In this document: in pieces, positions 53,805-64,000 of the stretch
Position numbering within the stretch: position 1 is the stretch's first letter
How the letters are laid out: the number at the start of each line of letters is the position of its first letter
From: Girardinichthys multiradiatus
Lineage: Eukaryota > Chordata > Actinopteri > Cyprinodontiformes > Goodeidae
Length of the DNA stretch: 64,000 nt
Assembly: GCF_021462225.1 (NCBI RefSeq)
Contig: NC_061808.1
Span: forward strand, 17,955,119 to 18,019,118
Direction of reading: 5' to 3'
Program-made: the position numbers and the translations under genes
Notes under the pieces: model-generated
Told to the model about the DNA's origin: nothing
The model's database searches: none
The model's input: only the letters and a program-made list of their open reading frames with translations

Positions 53805-54180
53805 GACTGTCACGATCTCTAGATGTTGGGTTTTGTTTTGCTTTTGAGTTTATACTTCATGTATTTCCTTGTTTATCTTCTTTAGGTCTTGCATTGTTCA
53901 GCTCATTTTCCTGTGCTCATTATCGATAGATAATTTCTATATTAGTCACTGATTTGTGTTTAAGGTTCCTAGTTTATTCTTATGTCCTGTTATTTTGTGC
54001 TATGCCCATGTTTGTCTCCATACCTGTTTCTGGTCCATACTTCATCCTCTGACCTTTTTAAGCTCTTCTATAAGTCTTTGCTTTTTTATTAAAATCTTCT
54101 CTAATCCATCATGCTGCTTTGGGGAGTTTGTCTGCACCTTGGACCAGTACAAAACCCTCAATCCATTACACTGGAGTAAG
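53805..54180 (+). mobile_element. LTR-like repeat
   Basis: T-rich text TTTTAAGCTCTTCTATAAG, then TTTTTTATTAAAATCTTCTC and TCTGCACCTTGGACCAGTAC, with the layout of the R/U5 end of a fish LTR. No adjacent retroelement genes. Low certainty. Confidence 0.3.
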
Positions 54181-54633
54181 GTTTTTTTATAATTCAGCAA
54201 TAGAATAAATAAAATGGGATTCCAGATGTAATTCTTTTATACAGTAAAGATTGTTAAATGATTGAAAAATGGTGGCGGCATGGTGCTAAACCCAGGCATA
54301 GGAAACCAGTCCAATTAGAGGAGTTTCATGCTATCAAGTATTTGTATTTATTGTGGAGGAAATGCTTAATCACACACTGAATGTACTCAATCACATTCAG
54401 GGGTTTTCACACTGAATTATAATAGCTGCATTAGCAACCATGGCTTCTCTGCAGGGCCTTGGCAAACAACTGAAGATCCTGCTAATTATAACAGCATTGT
54501 GAGAGTGAAAGAACTCCATACTTATACAATTGAGAGAAAGGAATCAGTACTGAACGATTTGTAATTGAGACTGCGTCCAGTCACCCTTTGCCCCAAAGCA
54601 ACAACTTCAGCTGTACCTGGCCACAGAGCTTAC

Positions 54634-54684
54634 CATGCACAGTGTGTGGGTAATTTTGTTTTTCTGGGTCATCTTGTTGCAGAA
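54634..54684 (-). CDS. possible internal exon of an unrecognised minus-strand gene
   Basis: On the minus strand a pyrimidine-rich acceptor (TTTTTTTCCCTGG then AATGTCAG) is followed by 51 nt that read FCNKMTQKNKITHTLCM and then a good donor (GTAAGC). The frame is open and phase 0 on both sides, compatible with the terminal-exon candidate at 46,302. No family match is recognised, and 51 open nucleotides can occur by chance. Confidence 0.2.
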
Positions 54685-54699
54685 CTGACATTAAAAGCC

Positions 54700-57600
54700 A
54701 GGGAAAAAAACATAGAGAGGCGTGCAAATTTAAAGGAAGCATAAAAAAGGTTAAGGTCATAACCCCCTACAAAAACATTGACTTAAATAATTAGAGAGAG
54801 ACAGTTTTTATCAGCAGTCTTCATTTTCAGAGCCATAGGAACCTGCTGCATTTACAAGCACCAGATTATGAAAACATTTCAGTTCAATATCTTTCATGAA
54901 ACTCTTAAGCTGAGTGGAAAACTTAATGGCTGCTGAAAATCTAAACTACTGTTTGATATTTATTTATAAAGGAAAAGAAAAGAACATGCCCCAAAAGTGA
55001 ATTATATCGTCAGACTGGAAATGGTATTCAGTTGCTCTTCCTTATCGCTGATGGTTCTACCATTAGTTTGACTGCACCCTCTCTGTGTTGAAGTTTCTTT
55101 ATCTATACCCACCTGCAATTTCTTCATGTGGTCGACTTCATGCAACAAAAACACATGCACCAACATAAAACCATGACAAACCTCAGATTCAAAGACCTTG
55201 CAAACAAAATCTCATTTTAGAGAGGAAAACAGCTAGTATGTCAATTTTAAGACGCTTTTATGTGAAGAAATTTGTTATCTTGTACAATTTGGCTCAAAGA
55301 CTAAAGAAAACCCAAATATTTGTAAAGAAGGCATTCAAATTGCTCTTCTTTTTAATTGACAGTCACTTAACCAGCTCATTAATGCCACCTTCTGGACTAG
55401 AGAGTTAAATGAAGATCGATGAGTGAAATTAGGCCTCAGCTCAGAGGAGCTTTGCTGCCTTCCATGTCGCTTAAAAGCTGGAATTCAGATCTGGGATTGA
55501 ATTTACTCTCAACTTAACCATGTTGCAGTTGGAAAGGGTTAGGAAAATCAGAGGGTTTGCTGTCTGATTTAATGACAGAAAACGTTTATTACTGCTACAA
55601 TCACCATGTTTTATACGCACCACAGCCATATTTGATTTTTTGATCAGGGTGGATTAGAAACCCCAACATTTTTCATTTGAAATTTGACTTTCTTTTAGTT
55701 CATTTTAGTTCATTTTTCTGACTTGGAAAAACAACAGCCAGAAGATATATGGACATTTTGCTTTATTGGTGGATTCTCAAGATTATCTGTAAATGAAATA
55801 TATTAAAACAATGAAATATATTAAAATCTACTCAATTGACAAGTGTTAAACTTTAAAAGAAGGCAAGGAGACAATGAAGTTGGAAATGAAGCTGAGGAGA
55901 TCAATGGGAGCTGTCTAGAAACTGGATCCATGCTGGAATTGCCCTCAGCTGTCCTTCATAAAACATTTTTATGTTCCTTTACACGAAACATAGAAACTAC
56001 TCTGATTGATTATTAATAGAACTTGATTTATTCACAGCACACCTAGACTATCTTGAGCACTGCAAACTCAAGCTGTCAAGCTAATAAATATTCTACTTCC
56101 TGTTAGCAGAGATGGACAGTGTCCTTCAAAATAATTGTTGCAGCACAACAGCATTCAGGATCATTCGATTATCATACAATATAGCTAACTCTGTCCAAAT
56201 CAATATACACCAAAGAAGTAGTTTTTAAATTCAGCTACCTGTAATTATCAATCACAAAAGCCTTATTTCTCACATATACCAACTATAAACAACAAACAAG
56301 TAGCGGTAAAATGATGAGAAAAATGATGATGCGCTATCCCGAGATCAGGGAGTACTCCACCGGGTGAGAGAGCTCCAACTTCCGCTGTAGCATGCATCTT
56401 CTTTACGTCTGCGAAACCACCATAGTGAATTTAAAATCAGGCCGTAAAGGACCAACTCCATATATGGTGCTTTAAGGTCAAATTTGTTTTCACTTTCAGG
56501 GCTTCTATACTGATTAACAAGGAGTGAGAGTGAACAAATGTCCTGTGATGAGCAACAGAATATCATGTTATTCAGTTTTTCTCTCAAACAGGATTTGTTG
56601 TAAATCATAAACTGTCAAATAGAAAAGAGGAAATTCAGAATATATATGAATCATGTACAGAAAATAAAGAACTACTTTATTGACGCCCTTATTACGTTGT
56701 GATGAATTTATTTACTCCAAAATATGTATTTCTGCAAAAAAAAAAAAGATGTTTTGACAAATGACATGTTGCAATTGATCTCTTTATTTGTTAGAACGCA
56801 TTAAAAAAAATTAACAGCCATGTTTGTGTCTTTAGTGGTCTTCATAGCCTCCTAACATAAGAATAACAAACTGTACAATTTTGTTTTACATATTATTAAG
56901 GCTAATACAAAAAGAGGAGAGTGCAACATGATACCAGCTCAACATGTCACATTTTCTTTCAGTTAGCACTATTTTAATAACATGTACAAAGTATTCTGTG
57001 TTGTCAGTCTTTTATTATTGCAGTTTCTGTTGACTGGCAAATTAATTACCTTTGATTGGCAGCCATATATGCAAGATAAGGGTTATTAAACTTAGTTGAC
57101 TTGATGCTTAAACTCTAACATAAAAATAGTGATAATCTATGTATAATGAAGAAATAAATAATGATAAATAAATAGGAAGCTGTGGCTCATAGTGTCACAA
57201 ATATAAAGTAAGTAAAAATACAGCCAAGGAACATTTAGGCACAAAAACATTTGCTGTGAGTTAATGCCAAAAATGCAACATGCAGCCACATATTGCATCC
57301 AGCTTGATTTGACCCGGTCTCCATGGCAACAACACATGCATTTGCAGAGAGGAGAGAGTCCCCTTCTAGCTCTGTTGAAGGTGAGATAATAAATAAAGTA
57401 GGAAACTAGAATGGATGCTTGTATCAGGCTGCAGAATACTGCAGTTTCGATGACTGACAGTGAGTAATAAATTGTCATAATCACTCAGACTGTGCATGTA
57501 TGCATATCCTCCCACTTAGGCTTTTTAACTTAAAGCTCCTTCTGCCTGCTTTAATCACAGCAATGCACTCTCTTCTTTTATTAACATAATGTTAATGAGT

Positions 57601-58180
57601 AGAGGAATGTCTGCTTCTGTGTGCAGGCGTGCTTGTCTCCATTCAGCAGCTTTATATTGTAATATGTAATAAAAAGGATTCTGGTGCCTTTATCTGTCAG
57701 CACTGTGCAGTAATTGGGTTTTCCCTTTCCTCACAGCAGGAGAGCAATTAATTACTGTGTTAAACATGGGAATCCCACAAAAGACTTAGTGGTGGTGGTA
57801 TCATTGGTATCAGTAAACAACAAATTTATTATACAAAGACGCACTCGTTGTCTAAGTGACAAAAACATACTTCAAAAAAAGAAAGTCCAACTAAACTTAC
57901 ATATCATAAGAATAAACTTAGAGATTGAAATTGCAAGCCAGAAATTTCCTCTTAAATGAAAAGAGATCTTCTAGTGCAGCCTTAAGTTCATTGACTCTTA
58001 TGCTCCACTCCCAGTTTGCCTCGTGCCAGACTGTAAGTCTTTGTATTATTTTGTTATATATTCAACATTTTCCCTTTCATCATGCTGCTCCCGAGTACCT
58101 GTCTGCAATTTGGTCCAGTTCTTACCTCACAAAACATAACCATTTTCTTAGAATCTGGCTGTCCACTGAGACCCATAGTG
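54700..58180. other. gene-poor region
   Basis: 3.5 kb of AT-rich DNA. A minus-strand 87-codon frame at 56,608-56,345 (with LILNSLWWFRRRKEDAC) has repeat-like character but is not assigned. No other structure was recognised. Confidence 0.4.
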
Positions 58181-58651
58181 CAGGGGTTCCCAAACATTTC
58201 AGCCCGTGACCTCCCAAAATAACAGTACCAGAGACTGATGTCTCCTGATCGGCGAACTATCGATCCCCTAAAAAGACATATAATTAATTCACTCTATATA
58301 TATCTATTTAATAAATAAATTCAATTCAGTTCAAAAAAAACTTTACTCATCCCAAAGGGAAATTAAATATCAAATATAATATATTATAAATATAGTTTTA
58401 TAATTGAATGGTATATTTAATTATATAAATAAATAAATAATTAAATGGTGCAATTAAATAATTTAATAGGACATTTAATGGTAAATTTATTTACTTCATG
58501 ATATATTTATATATTTATCAAATCTGTCTCATTTGTCCTTCCATACACCTCAGGGGTTACATCACAATGATTCTGAAAATCATCTCGCAACTCCCCACTT
58601 GGTTTCTTGTGACCCCCCAGGGGGTCCCGACCCCCACTTTGGGAACCTCTG
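58181..58651. mobile_element. hAT-type MITE with 8-bp target duplications
   Basis: Ends CAGGGGTTCCCAAA and TTGGGAACCTCTG are imperfect inverted repeats of the hAT type. The 8 bp outside are CCATAGTG (58,173-58,180) and CCCTAGTG (58,652-58,659), one mismatch apart, as expected of the 8-bp hAT duplication. The interior has no transposase and includes a LINE-tail-like piece at about 58,320-58,372. Confidence 0.75.
58320..58372 (-). mobile_element. LINE 3'-tail-like fragment inside the MITE
   Basis: TTCAATTCAGTTC followed by ACTTTACTCATCCCAAAGGG and AAATTAAAT is the reverse of the tail text at 59,590-59,643, so it is probably a fragment of the same LINE family. Confidence 0.5.
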
Positions 58652-59354
58652 CCCTAGTGGACCTGGTAGGAGGTTACACATGACCAAAGTGACATCACGC
58701 AGGCTTTGGGATCAAGCGGACAGTAGAGTGACGCACAGAGACAAGGAGGGATCATTAGACTTGAGAGTACTGCTCCACACCGAACAGTTTTCAAGATGAT
58801 AAAGAGCTTCAACGATGTCCAAGGGTGACTTATTGAATTTAAAACGCCACACAAGAGCTGCGCAAAATATAGAAACAAAACCACAGGAATGCAATACCAA
58901 CACAAAGAAAACAACGTCCTTAAATTACCACCATCAAGTGCAAGAACCTCTTCCTACGGGATTCAGCGTATAGCGTGCTCAACTAGGACAGCAAAGAAAA
59001 CCATTTTTGTTCAGGTAAAATCAGAACAGGGCAAAATGGTAACAATGACCATGATAATGCAGTACGCTCATGTTCAAATCATAACATCAGACATACTTTA
59101 CGTTCGGTCTTTGGTAACGAAAGGCTACGTTTTTTTCAGTTTCTTGGATCACTTGTGAGTGTGTAAGAAGCAGGTGGAGCTATTTTAGGAAGAAAGTCAG
59201 CACTCATACACTGATATTGCTTTATGTGCAAAATGTAGGCCTATTGCAGGTTTAACCACAAGACAAAGTTACCAGCGTGGTGACTCTGGTGAAGACAAGA
59301 GTGTAAAATATAAACCATGTTTTAAAAAAGGCTGGCTCTGTTCGGGGGACTCCT

Positions 59355-59643
59355 CTAGAACCTCTGGAGATCATTGTGGAAAGACGGATTCTTCATAAAA
59401 TGAAGAACATTATGGAGAACTCTGAGCATCCTCTTCATCAGACTGTCCTACAACAACAGAGTGTCTTCAGTCAGAGGCTTCTTCAGATCTGCTGTAAGAC
59501 GGAGCGCTACAGGAGATCCTTCCTGCCCACAGCCATCAGCATCTACAACGACTCTTTGAAGAAACCGACATAATATGAGCTACAACAACATTTAATTTCC
59601 CTTTGGGATTAATAAAGTATTTTTGAATTGAATTGAATTGAAT
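59355..59643 (+). mobile_element. LINE 3' end with GAATT-repeat tail
   Basis: The plus-strand frame 59,376-59,573 reads the C-terminal end of a LINE protein (PLHQTVLQQQSVFSQRLLQ, ERYRRSFLPTAISIYND). It is followed by TTTCCCTTTGGGATTAATAA and a tail of (TTGAA)n units. It is 5'-truncated. Confidence 0.75.
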
Positions 59644-59699
59644 GTTTTAGCATTTTGTGTTTCTAGATATTAACTGTTCCCAAATTTGGAACAATACTT

Positions 59700-60085
59700 T
59701 CAAAGACGTTGTGGCTCGTGTAAAGGTGATACTTGACTATAACAAACTTTTGCCAATAATAGCAACATTTTGGTCTAGATAAAAGTCAATAATTGATCTT
59801 CCAAATTGGTATTGTTGCATATTTGCATGTAATACTGTACCCTTTTTAAACATACAAAAATAATAAAATGAGGAATCCTCTACAAATCCCACAAGGACTA
59901 CAACTCTCACAAAGTCTGAGCTCATATACAAATTGTCAAATCTAATGTTAATGCAACTCATATAAGAGCAGCAGGTTCATCTATGATGGATGAGTTTGAA
60001 TGTTCTTGTTAATTATAGCTCTGTCCAAACAAATAAGCCCTACATTCCTTCTGCGTATATAATGTTTGAGCAGCATGAAGATCAA

Positions 60086-60121
<36 letters not shown>

Positions 60122-61389
60122 AGTCTGTGCAATCAGACATAATGAAAGCCCATTGTTTCAGGGACTTGGTTAAAATTCAGGAACATGTTGCAGTTCTTTC
60201 AAATACAAAAAAAGAGATCATCCCCAATTTCTTATCAGTATCTATACATTTCTTATTTTCGGTTTGCATTAAGCTCATGTCCCAAGAGTGAAATAATCAG
60301 AAGAAAATATGTTTCCATCGCCTAATGGGAGCAAACCTCGGTTTCCCTGGATAAAAAGTTGTTTTTTAAAAAGCTCCTCTTCTTTTAGCAAAACATATAC
60401 TACAAAATTAAAAAGGGACCCTGGCCAGAGAAGTAAAGCTATTGCAAAAATACCTCTGAAAATTACGAGGTGAGGGCTCACAACCAACAATTTAATGCAA
60501 TCCCTTTTAAAAATGCATTGGCTTCTTAAAAAAAAAACATTTTCTGCCCTATCATTTTTTTTCTATTATTTAATATATCTTTTATCTGGTGACTTTAGGT
60601 TTTTGCAACATGATTTCACAATCTTATTGTGAATTTCAAGGATGAGAGTTTTTTCCAGGGGCGCTTAGCTCTGTTATCTGATCCACATCTAGGACGAGGT
60701 TAGCTCCAATGTATGTTTCCTATTTAATCACTGTTGAAACCCAAAATTCCAGCAATTGTCAACTAAACAAATCTCAGCAAGCAGCTTCAAGGAACAATCT
60801 TTGATATTAACACCCAAACAAATACACTATGCTCAACCAAGTTGCACAGAGTAATTGGTAGGCACTGGGCTTCCCCATAACATACGTATTCCAGCTGGAG
60901 AGAAGTGTACACACTTCCAAATTGCACAGATGTTCTGCTTTCCTGGTTACTGTATGGTTAAAGTACGTTTGAGTTTTTAGGGGTGGCAGATTACATGCAA
61001 TATATCTATAATGTTTAATGCAACAAAGAAAAGCCCTGGCATCATATTCAGTTATGAAGAACAAGAAGAGGAGGAGGAAGCTTGAGCAATGGACAATAGG
61101 GGTTATAGTAGTCACAACTTATAAATGCAACTAAATACAACAATAATCACAGAAAAACAGACAGATTTAGAATTTTATTTTCACCAAGATGTTTGCACAG
61201 AGAGTTTAGTTGGAATAAAATTACAACTCATAACCTTTTTGTTCAGTATTTTTCACTTTACTGAAAACACTCTCAGCTGCATCCCGCCCATGATGATTAA
61301 AAAATACAAAAGATCCTGTACGGAAAAACTCAAACTGGCAGTGAAGGAGCAGAAACCTCTGAAATGTATATGAAATTCTACAAAATTCT
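59700..61389. other. unassigned region
   Basis: AT-rich DNA with the TA microsatellite at 60,089-60,119. No gene recognised. Confidence 0.4.
60089..60119. repeat. (TA)n microsatellite
   Basis: About 15 uninterrupted TA units. Confidence 0.9.
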
Positions 61390-62124
61390 ACAAAAGCCAT
61401 TGTTTCACAGTCTGAACTGGTGTTAGTCATACACCTCTGACATTTGATAGAGCTAAAAGTTGCATACATTTGATGATAAAAATCCAGCCTCCATTGTTCT
61501 CCTGTCTGAACCAGTGGTTTCATAATCCAGATTCATAATGGTTGTTCCCATGGGGTGGGCATAAAGTTTGAAATTATTTAATACATCAAAAAAAGGTGAT
61601 TTAGTGTCTCCAATTGTAGGAGTCATTTGTGGTAAAAAGAAAAATGCAGAGCTGCTAATGAGAAACCAATGTGTTTGTGCATGGAAGATTATGTAACACA
61701 GAGTTAAAAACTAGGTTCAAATGTGTTTTGATGCCAGGCAATGTTTTCAAAATACCAGAGTTACTCCATTTTTAAGACAGTATTTGTCTTCCCATTCTGG
61801 CTGCCTAATTATACGCTGCAGTGTGTTGGCATATTAGAAAAGATTGAGTAGTTTTAAAAGAATGGAACATTCTAGGCCTTTTTTTGTCTGTAGATATTGA
61901 AGAGATGTATAAAGAGATACAACTTTGATGTATTAAATAATTTCAAACTTTATGCCCACCCCATGGGAACAACCATTATGAATCTGGATTATAAAACCAC
62001 TGGTTCAGACAGAAGAACAATGGAGGCTGGATTTTTATCATCAAATGTATGCAACTTTTAGCTCTATCAAATGTCAGAGGTGTATGACTAACACCAGTTC
62101 AGACTGTGAAACAATGGCTTTTGT
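61390..62124. repeat. foldback structure: 201-bp inverted arms around a 333-bp loop
   Basis: Left arm 61,390-61,590 and right arm 61,924-62,124 are reverse complements of equal length, with only two differences that I can find (near 61,500 and 61,522). The arms can be read as an open frame (MYATFSSIKCQRCMTN, SSDCETMAFV), but no protein family is recognised. The 333-bp loop has no transposase. No convincing target duplication is seen outside the arms. It could be a foldback-type mobile element or a recent inverted duplication. Confidence 0.93.
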
Positions 62125-62344
62125 TATTCCGAACTCATTCCTAATGCAATTAGCATCATGCAAGTCACAAAGAAGACACAAAGTAGCTGATATTTTTTTA
62201 ATCGCATATTCATTTAATGTAGATATGTTATCTTACCTTATATTAATAGGTTTTTTTTTTAATATGCTTCACTTATGTACTTTTAGCAGCTTTTGTAAAT
62301 TATTGGAAGTCTCTGCCTAAACTATAAGGTTTTCAAATTAAAGT

Positions 62345-62660
62345 CGATGGCTTTCTGATATTACCTGAGAACCCCAGCAGGGAACATGGCAAACAAGTTC
62401 ACTCTACTCCATCAGCCTCCACAGTCACCAAATCTCAAGCCCGATTGGCTTCCGTTGGACGCAAAGATACCATCATGGATGTCAGCCGACAAATCTACTG
62501 CACCTGTGTGATGTTATCATGTTAATGTTAACCAGTATCTCTGAGGAATGTTTAAACACATTGACTCCTTGCAGTGATGAATTATGGCAGCTCTGAAGAC
62601 AAAATAAAGGTCCAACCCTGTTCTAGTAGGGTGTGCCTAATAAAGTGGAAGGTGAGTGCA
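62345..62660 (+). mobile_element. 3' remnant of a Tc1-like transposon (family 6)
   Basis: CAGCCTCCACAGTCACCAAA (reads QPPQSPN, the block preceding the third catalytic acid), then TTATGGCAGCTCTGAAGACA and TGCCTAATAAAGTGGAAGGT, is the usual order at the 3' end of one fish Tc1-like family. The 5' part is absent. Confidence 0.6.
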
Positions 62661-63139
62661 TGTTTGAACAATGAATTTTTTGTATCACCAACAAAAGGCT
62701 GTGACTGCACTTTGTTTTCAGTCATATATGAGCTTTCTTATACTAGCTGTTTGGAAGATAAAAAGAAACACACTGAACTTTTGTTTTTTTTTCCAAGCAT
62801 TAATATTATGTATTTTCAAATATCGCACCGTTTTTTAAATTGTATTATTTATTCTTATTATTTTTTGAGTAACTAAAGTCTGCTAAATCAGTCAACCTTT
62901 TATTTTTACAAAAGGATAGTCCTTCCGTTATGCTTCTTATTTTATAATAAAGAAACACTCCTTGGACAAAACAACATTAAAACTTTACAGAAAAACAAAA
63001 GGAATACAAAAGAATCAGAAATGTAGTGTTTTTTTTTTGTTTTTTTTTCTTAGCTAAAATAAAAATTGACTAATTTTGTTCACAATACTGTCAGTGTCTG
63101 AATAATATAATAATTGTGAAAATCTTAGGACTTATTGGA

Positions 63140-63460
63140 CTTTGCTGATTACCTCCCCCAAGGAGGTTATGTTTTTGTCGGTGCTGTCTGTCCATCTGTG
63201 TGTTTGTATCTCAAAAAGGTATGAACGGATTTGGATGAACTTTTCAGACAAGGTGTGAATTAGGACAAGGGACACATCATTAGATTTTGATGGTGATGTG
63301 GAGCACCATCTGTATTCAGGATATTTTTGAAGGATTTTTTATCCTTGCCAGACCATGGTGGGAAAACTTGGAAATCCCACATGGTTCGTCGTCCCGTCAC
63401 GAGCTGAGATGCAGTGGCCTTGGTGGAGGGCTTTTCTAGTATCTTACTTATGTATTTTTC
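63140..63460 (+). repeat. interspersed repeat ('aaggaggttatgttt' family)
   Basis: CCCAAGGAGGTTATGTTTTT, CTGTCTGTCCATCTGTGTGT, ATGAACGGATTTGGATGAAC and GACAAGGGACACATCATTAG come in the order known from a common animal interspersed repeat. I recognise the wording but cannot fix its class. The end is lost near 63,460. Confidence 0.45.
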
Positions 63461-64000
63461 AGCTTTAAACATTTTCAAAACATATAGTCTCATTGAGTGA
63501 CAACCTCTCATTTTCAACACAGACAAGAAAGAATTATTAATGTTGTTGCTCTAAAGGGGGCTTGACCTAAACAGTTGGAAAAGCCCTGCTCCATGGTTAG
63601 TTTTCATTTGTGACAAACGTTTAAAGAACTTACACATTATAAGCTATTTTTGTTTTGTTAATGAATAATTCAAGATTGAGATGATGTCCTTCACAATGTC
63701 TTCATAGAGTTCTTGTTTGTAAGGAGAAATCTTTCCAAGCATCTCCTATACCTGTAATGTCTAGTTTGTAGCCAACTGGTTACTACCCCCTCTTCAAGTT
63801 AACAGCAGCATGATGCGCCTTTAGAAGGGATGCACAACTTCAGCCCAACATTGTAAAGATATCATGAGAGACAGTAAGCCAGGAATTCATTTTTTTATCG
63901 ATAAGAAATGTATTGTTGTAGAAGGAAGCCACCAGCAGGAAGATATGGTGCTTTTTTCATATCAGTTTCTGTATCAGAATGCTTCAAAGTGACAAACATC
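63461..64000. other. unassigned region at window end
   Basis: AT-rich DNA; no feature recognised. Confidence 0.4.

Noticed and set aside
61221..62320. Two frames encoding the same short peptide (KCQRCMTNTSS) as a duplicated gene
   Set aside because: The identity is explained by the 201-bp inverted arms, and neither frame extends into recognisable protein or splice sites outside them.

Overview
This is a window of a vertebrate nuclear genome, almost certainly a teleost fish. The protein-coding exons are short and separated by long AT-rich introns. Most of the rest is made of fish-type repeats: many Tc1-like transposon relics, Ty3/gypsy pieces, LINE tails and a hAT-type MITE. The species cannot be fixed from the sequence. 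Splice sites were read by eye from GT/AG signals, reading phase and family resemblance; no transcript data were available.

Layout. 1-1.7 kb: rotted Ty3/gypsy retrotransposon on the minus strand. 2.03-3.40 kb: Tc1-like element with unusually long (272 bp) inverted ends. 4.5-24.5 kb, plus strand: complete 19-exon sorting nexin 9 gene (snx9; SH3, low-complexity, PX and BAR regions), with a CpG/GGC-rich leader and a candidate 42-nt cassette exon. 24.5-29.1 kb: snx9 3' flank and two more transposon relics. 29.1-41.1 kb, minus strand: complete 7-exon gene for a secreted coiled-coil plus fibrinogen-domain protein of the angiopoietin-like/fibrinogen-like class, 394 aa, convergent with snx9. One of its introns carries a nested stack: a non-LTR retrotransposon split by a small DNA transposon and by a 2.9-kb LINE with a 13-bp target duplication. 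41-64 kb: mostly gene-poor DNA with more Tc1 relics, one fairly intact Tc1-like element (43.91-45.03 kb), LTR-like and LINE-tail repeats, a hAT MITE, and a 735-bp foldback structure with 201-bp arms. Two short exon-like segments on the minus strand (46.25 and 54.63 kb) hint at an unrecognised gene.

The two clear genes have unrelated jobs: SNX9 remodels membrane in endocytosis, and the fibrinogen-domain protein is secreted. No operon-like or shared-pathway logic is seen, and I do not see a coherent new 'system'. The observations most worth checking are the 42-nt cassette exon in snx9, the fibrinogen-gene intron that is almost wholly a transposon, the loss of the calcium loop in that protein, the 61.4-62.1 kb foldback, and the nested retroelement stack.
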